From an uncultured Oscillospiraceae bacterium (GTDB taxonomy: Bacteria; Bacillota; Clostridia; Oscillospirales; Ruminococcaceae): 48,202 nucleotides of DNA. Of this stretch, positions 34,164-42,140 are shown piece after piece. A program made the position numbers and the translations under genes. How positions within the stretch are numbered: the first letter of the stretch is position 1; every line of letters begins with the position of its first letter. Where the stretch lies: the NCBI GenBank assembly GCA_910589145.1, contig CAJUSD010000025.1:1-48202 (forward strand). Reading direction: 5' to 3'. The notes beneath the pieces were generated by a model that was given only the letters and a program-made list of their open reading frames with translations, was not told the origin of the DNA and ran no database searches.

Positions 34164-35618
34164 TTATGTAAAATTTACATCTTTCCCATTGGCGTTGGTT
34201 GTACATCCTTGGGAATGGGGCAGCAGTATCCTGCACCATCCAGTTTCTTTTGCTTTTTCATCCTTTGCCTTTTGAATGAGCTCAGGATTTTCAAAAAGGT
34301 CTATCGCTGCTCCTGCCAGTACCTTTCCAGCATACAGGGTGGACTTATGGGCTAATTCACTTTTCCCCTGAGCTACAATCTGCCAAGAATGGCCTGGAGT
34401 AGCCGAAGCCCATGTTGCTGTTGAAATCTGCGCGGTAGGACATACCCAGCTTACGTCTCCTACATCTGTAGAGCCGCCGCCTGCCTGTTCGCTGTGGATC
34501 AGAGGAACAATAAAATCGTTGATATCCCGCCCTTCATGGTCTTTCAGGAACTGGATGATTTCCTCGGAAGAAGTTTTTTTCATCAGTTTTTCAAAAACAG
34601 GGGTGCGGTTTTCTACACTTTCATTAATCGCTTTTGCAAAAGCATAATCTTCCTGGGTATATTCTGGCAGCGGGATTTGATTCATATTGTCAAAAAGAAG
34701 CTTTTCCAGGGTAGAATTTAAAACTGTATTGGAACACGCCTTGATAAATTTGATTTCCACAGAAGTCCCTGTCATCAAGGCGGCTCCTTTTGCAATATCG
34801 TTGACCCGCTCATAAATTTCCTGTACCTGGGAGGCAACAGGGGCGCGGAGCAGATACAGAACGTCAGCGGTTGGCTGTACTACGTTTGGAGAAATACCGC
34901 CGGAATTAATAATGGCATAGTGCATACGCGCTTCCTGGATCACATGTTCCCGCAGAAAATTCACACCTATATTCATCAACTCTACTGCATCCAATGCAGA
35001 ACGTCCCAAATGGGGAGCGCCAGCAGCATGGGCAGATACCCCTTTAAAGGAATATAAAATCTGATAATTTGCCAGAGAACTTCCTGAAGTGACAGAATTG
35101 GTAGTGCCAGGGTGCCAGCAAAACGCGCAGTCCAATTCGTCGAAAATACCTTCCCGCGCCATAAACGCTTTGCCGGAGCCCCCTTCTTCCCCAGGACATC
35201 CATAATAAACGACTGTGCCCGGCTTTCCCGCTGCCTCTAAATAGTCTTTTGCTCCCATTGCCGCTGCAAGGGAACCTACCCCCAAGTTGTTATGTCCGCA
35301 GCCATGCCCGCAGCCGCCGGGATCATCAGCCTGTTTCTCCGAAATTCCCGCCCGCTGATTTAAACTGGACAGTGCGTCAAATTCCCCCAAAAAGCCTATA
35401 ACCGGTTTCCCGCTCCCAAATCTCCCTGTAAATGCTGTCCCAATTCCTGCAACGGGAACAGTTACTTCAAAACCTTCCTGTTTTAGAGCTTGGATCAGTA
35501 CATTTGCAGAATGTTGTTCTGTAAATGCCAGTTCAGGAGTTTCCCATATTTCATCTGATAATTGATTCAGGTATTTCGCCTTTGCATCAAGCAGTTCACA
35601 GAGCATTTTTTTGTCCAT
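34164..35618 (-). CDS. M20-family amidohydrolase (AbgB-like)
   Basis: Metal-dependent peptidase/amidase of 484 residues, closest in layout to AbgB, the p-aminobenzoyl-glutamate hydrolase subunit. It has DPGGCGHGCGHNNLG and GEEGGSGK, which hold likely metal ligands, and a dimerisation domain beginning SFKGVSAHAAGAPHLGRSAL. The late block EQAGGGSTDVGDVSWVCPT is typical of AbgB-like proteins. The start is ATG 35618 with AAAGGA 12 bases upstream; an in-frame TTG 14 codons earlier is rejected. A good promoter lies at 35730-35759. It leads the operon with pheA and the AEC transporter. The true substrate may be another N-acyl amino acid or dipeptide. Confidence 0.9.
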   Translation of the reverse strand: MDKKMLCELLDAKAKYLNQLSDEIWETPELAFTEQHSANVLIQALKQEGFEVTVPVAGIGTAFTGRFGSGKPVIGFLGEFDALSSLNQRAGISEKQADDPGGCGHGCGHNNLGVGSLAAAMGAKDYLEAAGKPGTVVYYGCPGEEGGSGKAFMAREGIFDELDCAFCWHPGTTNSVTSGSSLANYQILYSFKGVSAHAAGAPHLGRSALDAVELMNIGVNFLREHVIQEARMHYAIINSGGISPNVVQPTADVLYLLRAPVASQVQEIYERVNDIAKGAALMTGTSVEIKFIKACSNTVLNSTLEKLLFDNMNQIPLPEYTQEDYAFAKAINESVENRTPVFEKLMKKTSSEEIIQFLKDHEGRDINDFIVPLIHSEQAGGGSTDVGDVSWVCPTAQISTATWASATPGHSWQIVAQGKSELAHKSTLYAGKVLAGAAIDLFENPELIQKAKDEKAKETGWCRILLPHSQGCTTNANGKDVNFT

Positions 35619-35729
35619 ATCAACAGCCTGTCCTTTCCCATTTTCTGGCGGTTTCAACAAAACAGCGCGGTACGTTTGCCGCAGCAGCAGCTCCCGCCCG
35701 CGCCGTCATTGGCGTTTTTACTTTTTCCT

Positions 35730-35759
35730 ATTGTACCATTTTATCTATAGATGTGTCAA
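35730..35759 (-). promoter_or_regulatory. Promoter of the M20-pheA-AEC operon
   Basis: The minus strand reads TTGACA (35754-35759), an 18-base spacer and TACAAT (35730-35735), leaving a leader of about 105 bases before the M20 start. An inverted repeat, TTATTTATTTC (35815-35825) / GAAATAAATAA (35833-35843), lies between this promoter and the divergent lipoprotein gene and could be an operator. Confidence 0.75.
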
Positions 35760-35919
35760 TCAGGGAAAAATGAAAACAGATAAATCCCATAAAAAACAAA
35801 AATGTTATAAAAAATTATTTATTTCTTAATGCGAAATAAATAAATCTGCAATAAAGAAACTGTATCATATCTGTCAAGTCCAAAGGAAAAACAGATATTG
35901 TTTGAAAAGGAGAATCCTT

Positions 35920-36516
35920 ATGAAAGGTAAAAAATTTGCAGCAGTCATTACAGCGGCTATCCTATCGCTTACATCCTTAAGCGGATGCTCTGAGGAAAGT
36001 TCAAAACAGAACAACCCTAATATTGTAGTAAGCGCCTCCTACGTAAACGATGCAGAGGCAGACAACCTAAAGCAGCAGATAAATGAAGTTTTACCTGATA
36101 TGGGAATTGAAGTAACAGCTATTTCTGTTGGAGACCCCAATAAAGATCCTGCATCTGCCATGGCTGGAATTATGAAGCTTACAACAATGTTCGCCGGAAA
36201 GGAAGCGGACATTTTAATAGCAGATCACGATACAGCCCAGCGTAACGCCGGAAATGAAATCTTCTATTCTTTGACAGATTTATTTACCGAAGAAGAGCTG
36301 GAACCCTTCCAGGATAAATTAATCTCCTTTGAAACCACTGACGATGAGGGAAAGCCAACCGGGGAAAAATTTGAAAATTGCGGAATTGATATTTCAGACC
36401 GTGCAGAATTAGCTGGAATGTGTGTAGGAGCCGATTCTGTGGGGATATATGTTATTAGCAATTCCACAAACCTTGATACGGCAAAGGAAATTTTCCGGCA
36501 GCTTGTGTTTCAGTAA
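35920..36516 (+). CDS. Small lipoprotein of unknown function
   Basis: Lipoprotein of 198 residues that I do not recognise. The signal peptide ends in the lipobox TSLSGC (C23). The mature part has a pattern of alternating strands and helices (NIVVSASYVNDAEADNLKQQ, then DMGIEVTAISVGDPNKDP, MFAGKEADILIADHDTAQRN). This resembles one lobe of an extracellular solute-binding protein, but the length is too short for a full receptor and no permease genes are adjacent. The start is ATG 35920 with AAAAGGAG 7 bases upstream. It is divergent from the M20 operon and ends in a strong terminator. It might be a truncated binding protein or a free sensor. Confidence 0.75.
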   Translation: MKGKKFAAVITAAILSLTSLSGCSEESSKQNNPNIVVSASYVNDAEADNLKQQINEVLPDMGIEVTAISVGDPNKDPASAMAGIMKLTTMFAGKEADILIADHDTAQRNAGNEIFYSLTDLFTEEELEPFQDKLISFETTDDEGKPTGEKFENCGIDISDRAELAGMCVGADSVGIYVISNSTNLDTAKEIFRQLVFQ

Positions 36517-36552
36517 AAAGCTAAGCCACAAGATAAATGAAATATAGCAGAT

Positions 36553-36598
36553 ACAGCCTGAAACGGGAACCACCCAGGCGGTTCCCGTTTCAGGCTGT
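36553..36598 (+). terminator. Terminator after the lipoprotein gene
   Basis: Perfect 19-bp stem ACAGCCTGAAACGGGAACC (36553-36571) / its complement (36580-36598) with an 8-base loop, 36 bases past the stop. There is no long T-tract, so efficiency is uncertain. The left arm resembles the lead-in ACAGCCTAAAACGAGTAC of the modular repeat, which may be its origin. Confidence 0.6.
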
Positions 36599-36634
36599 GC
36601 TTACATCCCTGCTTTTTATCTAACCTGCATTATT

Positions 36635-37021
36635 TAACGTGAGTTCCATGAAAATCTTTCCCATTTTTAAGGTTTACGGTTTGGGGAACGCCATCTCAGC
36701 AGCCGTTGGCTGTTCGCTGGCTGCAAGTGATAACCTTTAACAGAAATCCCGCCATATATCTTCCGCAAGCTTTTCCAAATTCTTTGCCCGCTGCTCCCAC
36801 AAAAGAAAATGGCGGGATTTTCTTTACTTTTTTCGCTTTGTTGGTGCTGGTTTTAAGCAAGCTGGGGTATTTCGCGTCTTGCGGGTTCAGTTCAGCAAAG
36901 CTGAACTGGCGACCAGGGAACTTTTGAGGAAAGTTCCCTGGACCTTCAAACCTTTTTTATCCGCTTTAGGCTGTGCTCGTCTGGGGTTTTCCCGCAACTT
37001 AGCCTTATCGGACTTACGTTA
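36635..37021 (-). repeat. Near-complete modular intergenic repeat (copy R8, 387 bp)
   Basis: The termini TAACGTGAGTTCCATGA (36635) and, on the other strand, TAACGTAAGTCCGATAA (from 37021) are similar inverted repeats. It contains the distal module (GCAGCCGTTGGCTGTTCGCT), inverted module AAATCCCGCCAT (36744-36755) / ATGGCGGGATTT (36809-36820), nested CAGTTCAGC/GCTGAACTG hairpin, stem CCAGGGAACTTT (36913-36924) / AAAGTTCCCTGG (36930-36941), and the lead-in. Its right terminus supplies the TAA stop codon of the GH4 gene (37019-37021). Confidence 0.87.
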
Positions 37022-38338
37022 TTTATATTCCGGCAGCCAATCCTTATGCGCTTCAAAAAGGTCATCACACATATTGGTAATTTCATCCATTGTTAATTCT
37101 GCGGCAGTATGGGGATCCATCATAGCAGCCATATAAACATATTCTTTTTTCAGTGTATGTGCTGCTTCCATTGTTAAAAGCTGGACATTGATATTTGTCC
37201 GGTTAATTGCAGCACACTGTTCAGGAAGCGCTCCCACATAACATGGATTGATCCCGTTGCGGTCTACCATACACGGGACTTCCACACAGGCGTTTTCGGG
37301 CAGATTTGAAATCAGCCGTCCTGTATTCAATACATTGCCATGTACCCGATAAGGGAGGTCTGTTTCCATAGCTTCAATAATGTGTGCAGCATATTCTTTG
37401 CTCTTTTTATGTTCCAGTTTCTCATCATTGACAAGTTGATCCCGCATCGTGTTCCATTTTTCGATTTGTTTTACACAGCGGCGCGGATATTCATCCAGAG
37501 GAATATTGAATTTTTCTATCATCTCCGGGCAGCGGGACTTAATAAACCAAGGAGTATATTCAGAAAAATGCTCGGAAGATTCAGTTATGTAATAACCAAA
37601 CCGGTTCATCATTTCCAGACGTACCAGGTCTTTTTTCCGCAGTTCCGCCAGGGCGGGATCGCGTGAAAGCTTTTTGATTTCCGGGTATAGATCATTTCCC
37701 TCCAAATCGGTAACTTTCAGCAGCCAAGCCTGATGGTTAATTCCCGCGATTTCCCAACGGGTTTTCCCGTCATATTTTTCAATTAGCCCAACGTCTTTCA
37801 ACAAGGTGGGGACGCATCCCTGGACACTGTGGCAAAGCCCAACAGTGCGGATATCTGTATATGTTTGAATATAGCCGGAAAGAATTGCCATAGGATTAGT
37901 ATAGTTAATGAATAGGGCATCTGGGCAGAGCCTGCGCATATCGTTTGCAAAATCCATCATAACCGGGATTGTACGCAGTGCGCGGAAAATCCCACCGATT
38001 CCCAATGTATCCGCTATTGTCTGACGAAGGCCGTATTTTTTGGGTATTTCAAAATCTGTAACCGTACAGGGTTCATAACCGCCTACCTGAATGGCATTGA
38101 CCACATAATTGGCTCCTGCCAACGATGCAGTTCTTTCCAATGAAGCATGAATTGACACATCAGTCCGGCCTGAATTTTTCAGGATGTTGGTAAGCATCCG
38201 GTTAGAATCTTCCAGACGGACAGGGTCTATATCATACAGCCAGATTTCCATTCCTTCCAGGGCAGGAGTCATAATACAGTCGCCCAATACATTTTTTGCG
38301 AAGACAGTACTTCCCGCTCCCATAAATGTAATTTTCAT
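37019..38338 (-). CDS. Glycoside hydrolase family 4 alpha-galactosidase (MelA-like)
   Basis: NAD- and Mn-dependent glycosidase of 439 residues that cleaves by oxidation and elimination. The dinucleotide-binding start is KITFMGAGSTVFAKN, followed by NYTNPM (145-150). The metal motif CHSV (169-172) marks alpha-galactosidases in this family, as opposed to CHEV or CNNP in others. NHQAW (201-205) follows. The enzyme is cytoplasmic. The start ATG 38338 has AAGGGGG 8 bases upstream. It is divergent from the GH140-like gene, with an AraC-type direct repeat next to its promoter. The stop codon lies in the terminus of repeat copy R8. Confidence 0.9.
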   Translation of the reverse strand: MKITFMGAGSTVFAKNVLGDCIMTPALEGMEIWLYDIDPVRLEDSNRMLTNILKNSGRTDVSIHASLERTASLAGANYVVNAIQVGGYEPCTVTDFEIPKKYGLRQTIADTLGIGGIFRALRTIPVMMDFANDMRRLCPDALFINYTNPMAILSGYIQTYTDIRTVGLCHSVQGCVPTLLKDVGLIEKYDGKTRWEIAGINHQAWLLKVTDLEGNDLYPEIKKLSRDPALAELRKKDLVRLEMMNRFGYYITESSEHFSEYTPWFIKSRCPEMIEKFNIPLDEYPRRCVKQIEKWNTMRDQLVNDEKLEHKKSKEYAAHIIEAMETDLPYRVHGNVLNTGRLISNLPENACVEVPCMVDRNGINPCYVGALPEQCAAINRTNINVQLLTMEAAHTLKKEYVYMAAMMDPHTAAELTMDEITNMCDDLFEAHKDWLPEYK

Positions 38339-38445
38339 TAAAAAATCCCCCTTTTTTCTTTTTTATGTATTTTAGACGAAATCCAGATAAAAACTTGTGT
38401 AAACCGCTATATATTGTTTTATTTTTACCTGTCCTTCTAGTACAT

Positions 38446-38508
38446 ATTATAAAGTAAACAATCAGAATAACTATGTAAAAATCGTGCATCTTTTGGTAAA
38501 AATCGTGC
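38446..38508 (-). promoter_or_regulatory. GH4 promoter with AraC-type direct-repeat operator
   Basis: A minus-strand TATAAT (38446-38451) has only ATAGTT at the -35 position (38469-38474). Abutting it upstream are two exact copies of GTAAAAATCGTGC (38475-38487 and 38496-38508), 21 bases apart start to start, two helical turns. This is the usual layout for an AraC-family activator touching RNA polymerase. No AraC gene is adjacent; the one at 16986-19304 is a candidate. Confidence 0.7.
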
Positions 38509-38540
38509 CGGTTTTTCATTCGAAATATAAACGGCAGCAA

Positions 38541-38569
38541 TTGACGTTTCATTATTTATAAGTTATTGT
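38541..38569 (+). promoter_or_regulatory. Promoter of the GH140-like gene
   Basis: TTGACG (38541-38546), a 17-base spacer and TATTGT (38564-38569), leaving about 55 bases of leader. The AraC-type repeats lie 33 bases upstream and might also serve this direction. Confidence 0.55.
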
Positions 38570-38628
38570 TAAAGAGGGGAAATATAAACCTGCATAAAAC
38601 AGATTAATATGAAAGTCGAGGAACATGT

Positions 38629-39963
38629 ATGAAAAAGCCATGGGAAAACGGCCAGCTTCACACAGACCAAAGCGGGCATTATCTGCAAAATGGGGATGTT
38701 CCCTTTTTCTGGCTGGGAGATACCGCATGGGATCTCCTTCAGCGTTTAACGCTTCCGCAGGCAAGGATATACCTGAAAAACCGCGCTGACAAAGGCTTCA
38801 ATGTAATTCAGGCTGTTCTGACCAATGCCCGCCGGGAGGGAGATGACAAAGGCAGTCTTCAACTGGTGGAGGAAGCGGACATTCTTCACAACATCAGCCC
38901 GGAAAATGAACCCTACTGGCAGCATGTTGAAGCAGTTCTCAATATTGCAGAAGAACTTGGGCTGTATATGGGATTCCTTCCTATTTGGGGAAAAGTTGCC
39001 CGCCGGGGATTTATCAACGAAAAGACAGTTGTGCCTTATACAGAATTCCTCGCCAAACGTTTTGGAAACAGAAAAAATATCATCTGGATTTTGGGCGGGG
39101 ATATCCGGGGAAGCGAATTTACTGGAATGTGGGAGGCTATGGGGCAAATCCTAAAGCGGGAAACCCCTGATAACCTAATCGCTTACCATCCATTTGGGAG
39201 AACCTGTTCTTCTTACTGGTTCCTTCAATCAAAATGGCTGGATATCAATATGTTCCAGTCCGGGCACCGCCGCTATGACCAGCCGGATTTAAGGAGCTGG
39301 GACGATAAAGTTGGGGGCGAACCCTGGTATGGAGAGGACAACTGGCGTTATGCAGAGGCTGAACTGAAAAAGATAAAGGACGGAGCTCCAGCACGTCCTG
39401 TACTGGACGGCGAGCCTTCCTATGAACAGATTCCGCAGGGACTGCACGATCCCTCCCAGCCTTATTGGCAGGAATACCATGTCAGACGGTATGCCTGGTG
39501 GTCTGTTTTAGCCGGTTCATGCGGCCATACATATGGGGATAATTCAGTATTTCAGTTTTATGGGACTGGACATATTCAGGAGTTTGGAGCTGTGGACTCT
39601 TGGGACAAGGCTATCCATCACATGGGCAGCGGACAAATGCAGTTCCTTAAAAATTTGATGTTGGAAATTGGATTTCAAAACTGTTATCCTATGCAGGAAA
39701 TTGTTTTATCCGGCAGCGGCGAAAAAGAAGCCAGGGTTTCCGCTTTTGGCAGGGATGATGTTTTAATTTTATACAGTTATTTGGGTACGCCATTGACAGT
39801 GAAAACGGAAAACGGAGAAATGGACGGTTGGTGGATGGATCCTGCTGCTGGGAGCAGAAGCTATTTTGGCAGGGTGAATCTTTCTGCTGCAAACGGAATT
39901 GAATTGATTCCCCCAGTGAAAAAACAGGGCCATAATGATTGGGTTTGTATTTTTAAAAAGTAA
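38629..39963 (+). CDS. GH140-like glycoside hydrolase (DUF4038 family)
   Basis: A 444-residue protein of the DUF4038/GH140 group, whose characterised members include endo-apiosidases acting on plant rhamnogalacturonan II. Family blocks are PFFWLGDTAWDLLQRLTLPQ near residue 25, GFNVIQAV, LGLYMGFLPIWGKV, NIIWILGGDIRG, PVLDGEPSYEQIPQG and the WWSVLAGSCGHTYG region. The C-terminal 90 residues form a beta-domain of the putative collagen-binding type. No signal peptide is seen. The start ATG 38629 has GAGG 7 bases upstream. Its stop TAA (39961-39963) is also the first bases of repeat fragment R9. Apiosidase activity is not proven. Confidence 0.8.
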   Translation: MKKPWENGQLHTDQSGHYLQNGDVPFFWLGDTAWDLLQRLTLPQARIYLKNRADKGFNVIQAVLTNARREGDDKGSLQLVEEADILHNISPENEPYWQHVEAVLNIAEELGLYMGFLPIWGKVARRGFINEKTVVPYTEFLAKRFGNRKNIIWILGGDIRGSEFTGMWEAMGQILKRETPDNLIAYHPFGRTCSSYWFLQSKWLDINMFQSGHRRYDQPDLRSWDDKVGGEPWYGEDNWRYAEAELKKIKDGAPARPVLDGEPSYEQIPQGLHDPSQPYWQEYHVRRYAWWSVLAGSCGHTYGDNSVFQFYGTGHIQEFGAVDSWDKAIHHMGSGQMQFLKNLMLEIGFQNCYPMQEIVLSGSGEKEARVSAFGRDDVLILYSYLGTPLTVKTENGEMDGWWMDPAAGSRSYFGRVNLSAANGIELIPPVKKQGHNDWVCIFKK

Positions 39964-40075
39964 ATGAGCGGGCATAACCTGCGGCAGATTAAAAGAGTTT
40001 CGGGTCCAGATGGCTTTTCAGGAAAGTTCTCTGGACCCGAAGCTCATTTTAATTTGTCTTTAGTGGTACTTATCT
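39961..40075 (+). repeat. Reduced copy of the modular intergenic repeat with terminator-like stem (copy R9)
   Basis: It starts TAAATGAG at the GH140-like stop, with TGCGGCAGATTAAAAGAGTT as a shortened lead-in. It then has the stem CGGGTCCAGA (40001-40010) / TCTGGACCCG (40029-40038), whose interior CTTT/AAAG recalls the CCAGGGAACTTT stem, followed by AAGCTCATTTT. Distal modules are absent. It sits between convergent genes and may act as a terminator. Confidence 0.6.
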
Positions 40076-40846
40076 TTAATCCCACCAAAAAAACCAAAAC
40101 TTTGACTTTGTAAGACTATCAGCCAATGTTCCCAGCGTCTCGTTTTCTCCAGCCTGTTCCACTCTGTCGCAGCAAAAAACATACTGTTCCATAGCCAATT
40201 CCGCGGCAGCCTTCCGATCTATAACAGGCTTTTCCAAGGTGAATTCCAAAATATCATGAATTGCCGCTGCAGGAACCGCCCCATATTTTTCAAACCATTG
40301 TTTTGACAATACCATCAGCGTTTCCGGTCCCGGGAATTCATTCCATCCGCCAACACGCAGCCAGGCAAAAACCTGCCAAGGTTTTTCCACAGGCACTTCT
40401 GCCAAAATAACCGGCAGGGTTGCTTGGGTTGTAAAATCCCAGTAGGATGAAAAACCGTCTACCAGTTCCCCTTCAGCACTTTCATCCATGGCTTCTTTTA
40501 CCATTTCTGAATTTTCTTTTAATTTTTTTAAGTCATCCTGCATCCAGTCCAGCATCCCCTCAGAAAAGGTTTCTGACAGAGATTCTTCCAGAAACTTTTT
40601 CCGGGCTGCCCGTACCATATCCATATTTTTAGGATCTTCTGACCCGCAATTATACATTATATCTTCCAGAAGCATTTCCTCCGCCCCCAGAAGAATCGGA
40701 GTAAAACCCTCTGACCTGCCCCGTTCCTTGGCTTCTCTGTAAGCCTCTTGAATGGGATCATCGTCCTCCATAGGTTCAAATATACGGCACGGGCAATCCA
40801 TAAAGGTGATAAGCTGGTCTACCAGTTCTTTTTCTTTTGCTGTCAT
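40076..40846 (-). CDS. DUF4253 domain protein of unknown function
   Basis: Acidic 256-residue protein. The C-terminal third matches the DUF4253 pattern (VEKPWQVFAWLRVGGWNEFP, then TLMVLSKQWFEKYGAVPAAAI, HDILEFTLEKPV). The N-terminal part (LVDQLITFMDCPCRIFEPME, REAKERGRSEGFTPILLGAE) also fits the longer DUF4253 proteins, which may be related to immunity or SUKH-like groups; the function is not established. The start is ATG 40846 with AAGGGG upstream; an earlier in-frame ATG precedes that site. It ends in FWFFWWD. It is 100 bp downstream of the acylase gene and could be cotranscribed. Confidence 0.7.
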   Translation of the reverse strand: MTAKEKELVDQLITFMDCPCRIFEPMEDDDPIQEAYREAKERGRSEGFTPILLGAEEMLLEDIMYNCGSEDPKNMDMVRAARKKFLEESLSETFSEGMLDWMQDDLKKLKENSEMVKEAMDESAEGELVDGFSSYWDFTTQATLPVILAEVPVEKPWQVFAWLRVGGWNEFPGPETLMVLSKQWFEKYGAVPAAAIHDILEFTLEKPVIDRKAAAELAMEQYVFCCDRVEQAGENETLGTLADSLTKSKFWFFWWD

Positions 40847-40946
40847 TATAATTTCCCCTTTCCTGCATGGCAGATTTTGATATCTACCATTATAGTACAG
40901 CTTCAAAAAAATGTCCAGCTAACAGGAACAAAGGAATGATATAAAG

Positions 40947-41951
40947 TTAGTTTCTATAATCCACATCCTGGGAATCTCCCAAAGCAAAGTATTGAATTGT
41001 TTTTTCATCTTTCAAAGGGTGTACAGCAGAAATCCTGCGATTCTGGGAAGGCGCAAAATAGTAAACGCCGCTTTCTGCACACATAACAGAAATACAAAGT
41101 GTCTGTTCGTATACTTCATAATCAGGATCCCCCTTTGCAAGGCCTTCCGGTATATCAACTAAAGCAAAGCTCCTAAACATTCTGGACATACCATCCAGTT
41201 CATTTTCGCCCTGAACGGCAAATTGTTTCATAAAGGCCATTCGCACAAAACGGGAAGGAGATGAATAATCCCCTGGAAGCCCAAACCCTCCTCCAAGCCG
41301 TTCGCCAAACTCACGGATTTCAAATCCTGCAATCGTTTGGGGAGGCTTATGCTGGTTGGTAACCCCAGTGTAAAGGCGTAAATTGGTACGATGCCAAATA
41401 TAGTCAGGACTGTTTGTCAATACGCCGATTGTCTGCCGATGTATTTTTAAACCATCTGCATCCGGTTCAATAATAATTGTCTCCCCGCTGCAATCGCTGA
41501 GAATATAATGAGCCCTTAAAGGCTTTCCCTGTATAAGCTCATCCACCAGAACAACAGAGGACAGCATAATTTCTGCTGCTTCTTCCACTTTGGAGCACTG
41601 GCTGAGAAGCCATGCCAGCAAACGTCCCGGATGGACTGCCGTTTTTCCGGGTTCACCTGTTTGGCTGTAAACTGCATATTCAGGATAATGAAGCAATGCG
41701 CCCATTAATCCGGCTGTGTTTACACCGTCTACCAAAATCGGTTCGCCAAATCCCAGTACTGCCATACCTGTATAGCCATACCGGGATTTCAGGGAATGAT
41801 TGTCTGAATGGAGTCCAGGGGAACAGGGAACACCAGGCGGGACTGCAATCACCTGATTTGCCCGTAAATCTCCAAATTGGTCATAGGTGCGGCCTAAAAG
41901 ATGCCGGCCATCTTTTGTTTCCCATGAAAAACTGCTGCATCCAAAATTCAT
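40947..41951 (-). CDS. Choloylglycine hydrolase / penicillin V acylase family Ntn-hydrolase
   Basis: N-terminal-nucleophile amidase of 334 residues that cleaves linear C-N amide bonds. It starts MNFGCSS; C5 would become the new N-terminus after removal of four residues, as in penicillin V acylases with a short propeptide. Other conserved residues are R21 and D24 (GRTYDQ), N180 (GVLTNSPDYIWH) and R234 (SPSRFVR). At the position where bile salt hydrolases have Asn and penicillin acylases Tyr, this protein appears to have H88 (GALLHYP), so the substrate is open. The start ATG 41951 has GGAGG upstream. No export signal is present. A promoter with a dyad in a 19-base spacer is at 42014-42044. Confidence 0.88.
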   Translation of the reverse strand: MNFGCSSFSWETKDGRHLLGRTYDQFGDLRANQVIAVPPGVPCSPGLHSDNHSLKSRYGYTGMAVLGFGEPILVDGVNTAGLMGALLHYPEYAVYSQTGEPGKTAVHPGRLLAWLLSQCSKVEEAAEIMLSSVVLVDELIQGKPLRAHYILSDCSGETIIIEPDADGLKIHRQTIGVLTNSPDYIWHRTNLRLYTGVTNQHKPPQTIAGFEIREFGERLGGGFGLPGDYSSPSRFVRMAFMKQFAVQGENELDGMSRMFRSFALVDIPEGLAKGDPDYEVYEQTLCISVMCAESGVYYFAPSQNRRISAVHPLKDEKTIQYFALGDSQDVDYRN

Positions 41952-42013
41952 TTTTTATTCCTCCTATTTTCATTTTGTTTGTTGAATGGAGACTTTATTG
42001 TTCTTGTAATAAT

Positions 42014-42044
42014 ATCATAAACCATACAGCAGCTGTATAGTCAA
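42014..42044 (-). promoter_or_regulatory. Promoter of the acylase gene with dyad in a 19-base spacer
   Basis: The minus strand reads TTGACT (42039-42044), a 19-base spacer and TATGAT (42014-42019). The spacer holds the dyad ATACAG-CAG-CTGTAT (42024-42038). A 19-base spacer with an internal dyad is the hallmark of MerR-type activation; a repressor bound across the promoter is the alternative. Confidence 0.5.
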
Positions 42045-42073
42045 GATAAAAATATAAATATTTTTTAAAAAAC

Positions 42074-42102
42074 TTGACAAATCTTCCAAAATCGGCTATT
42101 AT
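42074..42102 (+). promoter_or_regulatory. Promoter of the riboswitch-oadB transcript
   Basis: TTGACA (42074-42079), a 17-base spacer and TATTAT (42097-42102): a near-consensus sigma-A promoter. It would start transcription near 42109, about 410 bases before oadB. Confidence 0.85.
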
Positions 42103-42140
42103 AAACACAAGAAATAAAAGGCACATCACTATTTATAAAA

